6,922 nucleotides of DNA, from NCBI GenBank assembly GCA_003694355.1, contig RFKI01000091.1:1-6922 (forward strand). Reading direction: 5' to 3'. The position numbers were made by a program, and so were the translations under genes. The first letter of the stretch is position 1. Each line of letters starts with the position of its first letter. This stretch comes from Bdellovibrio sp. Its GTDB lineage: Bacteria; Bdellovibrionota; Bdellovibrionia; Bdellovibrionales; UBA1609. The notes under the pieces are model-generated. The model saw nothing but the letters and a program-made list of their open reading frames with translations. It was not told where the DNA came from and made no database searches. Below are positions 5,969-6,922 of the stretch, in pieces.

Positions 5969-6721
5969 CTAAAGTGTGGCTTCGGGTAGAGGGGGAATGG
6001 TTTTATTGAGAGGCTTTGATTTGGATTTCTGATGAACCGCCAAAAGGCTAGAAGGGCTTTGAGGTGGGCCAAAGACTAAGTGCTGGTCAGCTAGAAGTTG
6101 AGCTTGCTCAAGGTCATGGGTTACAAGAACTAAAGTCACTTGTTTTTTTAAATCCAAAAGCAGAGATTCTATTTGTTGTGTGGCGTCTGGGTCTAGGGAA
6201 CTTGTGGGCTCATCCAGAAGAAGCACTTCAGGTTGAAGGGCCAGGCTTCGAGCTATGCAGAGGCGTTGTTGTTGCCCCCCAGACAACTGGAGAGCTGAGG
6301 TATGAAGGCGGTCTTTCACTTCATCCCACAACCCCACTTGTTCCAGAGTTTTTTGAATGAGAAACGATCGTTTAGAAGCAGAAACACCATGTTCTTTAAG
6401 GGGAAGGTCCATGTTTTTATAGATCGAAAAAGGGAAGGGATTAGGGCTTTGAAAAACCATTCCCACTTTTTGACGAAGCTGAGTCTTGGGGATTTGGAAG
6501 ATATTTTTTCCATGAAAGAAAATTTGCCCTTGGGCGCGGCATTGAGGATTGAGAGCACAGAGAAGGTTGAGGCATCTTAAAAAACTGGATTTGCCACACC
6601 CTGAGCGACCTGTAATCACAGTGATTTGTGAATCAGGAATGCTGACATTCAGGTTATAGAGAGCTAAGTTGTAATCATAATACAAAGAGAGGTTTTGTAT
6701 GAGAAAAACTGGATCTCTCAT
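5969..6721 (-). CDS. pstB: Phosphate ABC transporter ATP-binding protein PstB
   Basis: PstB is the ATPase of the PstSCAB high-affinity phosphate importer, bound to the cytoplasmic face of PstC/PstA. All ABC motifs are present in 250 residues: Walker A GRSGCGKS (38-45), Q-loop Gln91 in VFQSPNPFP, signature LSGGQ (146-150), Walker B LLLDEP (167-172), D-loop SLDP (175-178) and the H-loop His202. The PstB subfamily is indicated by [31 protein letters not shown] and by LNLLCAL in place of the usual LNRMNDL. The C-terminus departs from the family: the usual FF--P---T--YI-GRFG ending is replaced by a Pro/Lys/Ser-rich tail after VFGPP. The ATG at 6721 overlaps the pstA stop (ATGA) and has GGGAGG at 6728-6733, six bases upstream. 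It is co-transcribed with the channel gene 30 bp downstream. Another phosphate-like substrate is possible but less likely. Confidence 0.9.
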   Translation of the reverse strand: [250 protein letters not shown]

Positions 6722-6922
6722 AAGGTACCTCCCATTTTTTTGGCAAGAGACTGAAAGGCCTTGTGAATGAGAATCAAGAGTAAGAGTAAAACAAAGGCTG
6801 AGCGGTAAGCTTGAGGACTTCCTCCAGGAACGTTCATGGCTAAATCAAAAATGTGAACAGAAAGGCTTCGTCCAGAGTCAAAAACAGAGGAAGGGAGCTT
6901 ATCACTATAGCCACTTGTAAAA
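6718..6922 (-). CDS. pstA: Phosphate ABC transporter permease PstA (partial, C-terminus only)
   Basis: Only the last 67 residues are visible; the gene enters from the right edge. LSVHIFDLAMNVPGG matches the PstA segment where the last periplasmic loop has L-HIY-LA---P. It is followed by a final membrane helix (SAFVLLLLLILIHKAF) and a short basic end. The stop TGA (6718-6720) overlaps the pstB start. PstA and PstC form the membrane channel of the phosphate importer; pstC and pstS are probably further to the right. Confidence 0.8.
   Translation of the reverse strand, partial: FTSGYSDKLPSSVFDSGRSLSVHIFDLAMNVPGGSPQAYRSAFVLLLLLILIHKAFQSLAKKMGGTL
6728..6733 (-). promoter_or_regulatory. Shine-Dalgarno of pstB inside the end of pstA
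   Basis: GGGAGG on the minus strand with six bases to the ATG at 6721. It confirms the pstB start and the ATGA overlap with pstA. Confidence 0.75.

Noticed and set aside
6064..6580. Plus-strand frames of 98 and 92 codons, and a further minus frame of 80 codons
   Set aside because: They overlap pstB, whose ABC motifs prove the real frame.

Overview
The window looks like a piece of a chromosome from a Gram-negative bacterium of the Bdellovibrio type (Bdellovibrionota or another deltaproteobacterium-like group). This is inference from the mix of genes: a type II secretion GspC, a lipoprotein with a periplasm-style cysteine pattern, a Pst phosphate transporter and an acyltransferase-like protein. 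No rRNA or other marker fixes the taxon. I see no tRNA, rRNA, CRISPR array, insertion sequence or phage gene.

Left part (1-833, minus strand): the N-terminal 277 codons of a type II secretion inner-membrane protein, GspC, running off the left edge inside its PDZ domain. The last 44 bases hold an inverted repeat. The segment between its arms encodes a good PDZ sequence only when read in the opposite orientation, so it looks like a micro-inversion or a fold-back artefact at a contig end. A 304-bp divergent intergenic region follows.

Middle part (1138-4247, plus strand): first a 231-residue protein that resembles an acyltransferase (FabD-like) fold with its catalytic motif lost. Its start codon is directly preceded by a run of nine G. 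Next comes a lipoprotein reading frame (1907-2563) that passes into a second long frame (2556-4247) through an overlapping stop and start. The two frames read like one large exported lipoprotein split by a frame change. I recognise no function for it.

Right part (4234-6922, minus strand): a tight operon with, in order of transcription, the end of pstA, pstB, a two-TM potassium channel with a cytosolic RCK region, and a stand-alone cyclic-nucleotide-binding protein. The last two overlap by 17 bp and the second has a strong Shine-Dalgarno, so channel and nucleotide sensor are probably made together. No phoU lies where it is often found after pstB. The operon appears to end at an intrinsic terminator that lies inside the 3' end of the convergent lipoprotein frame.

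The most interesting points are the flipped segment in gspC, the phosphate-transport/potassium-channel/cyclic-nucleotide operon, the frame break in the large lipoprotein, and the poly-G tract abutting the start of the acyltransferase-like gene.
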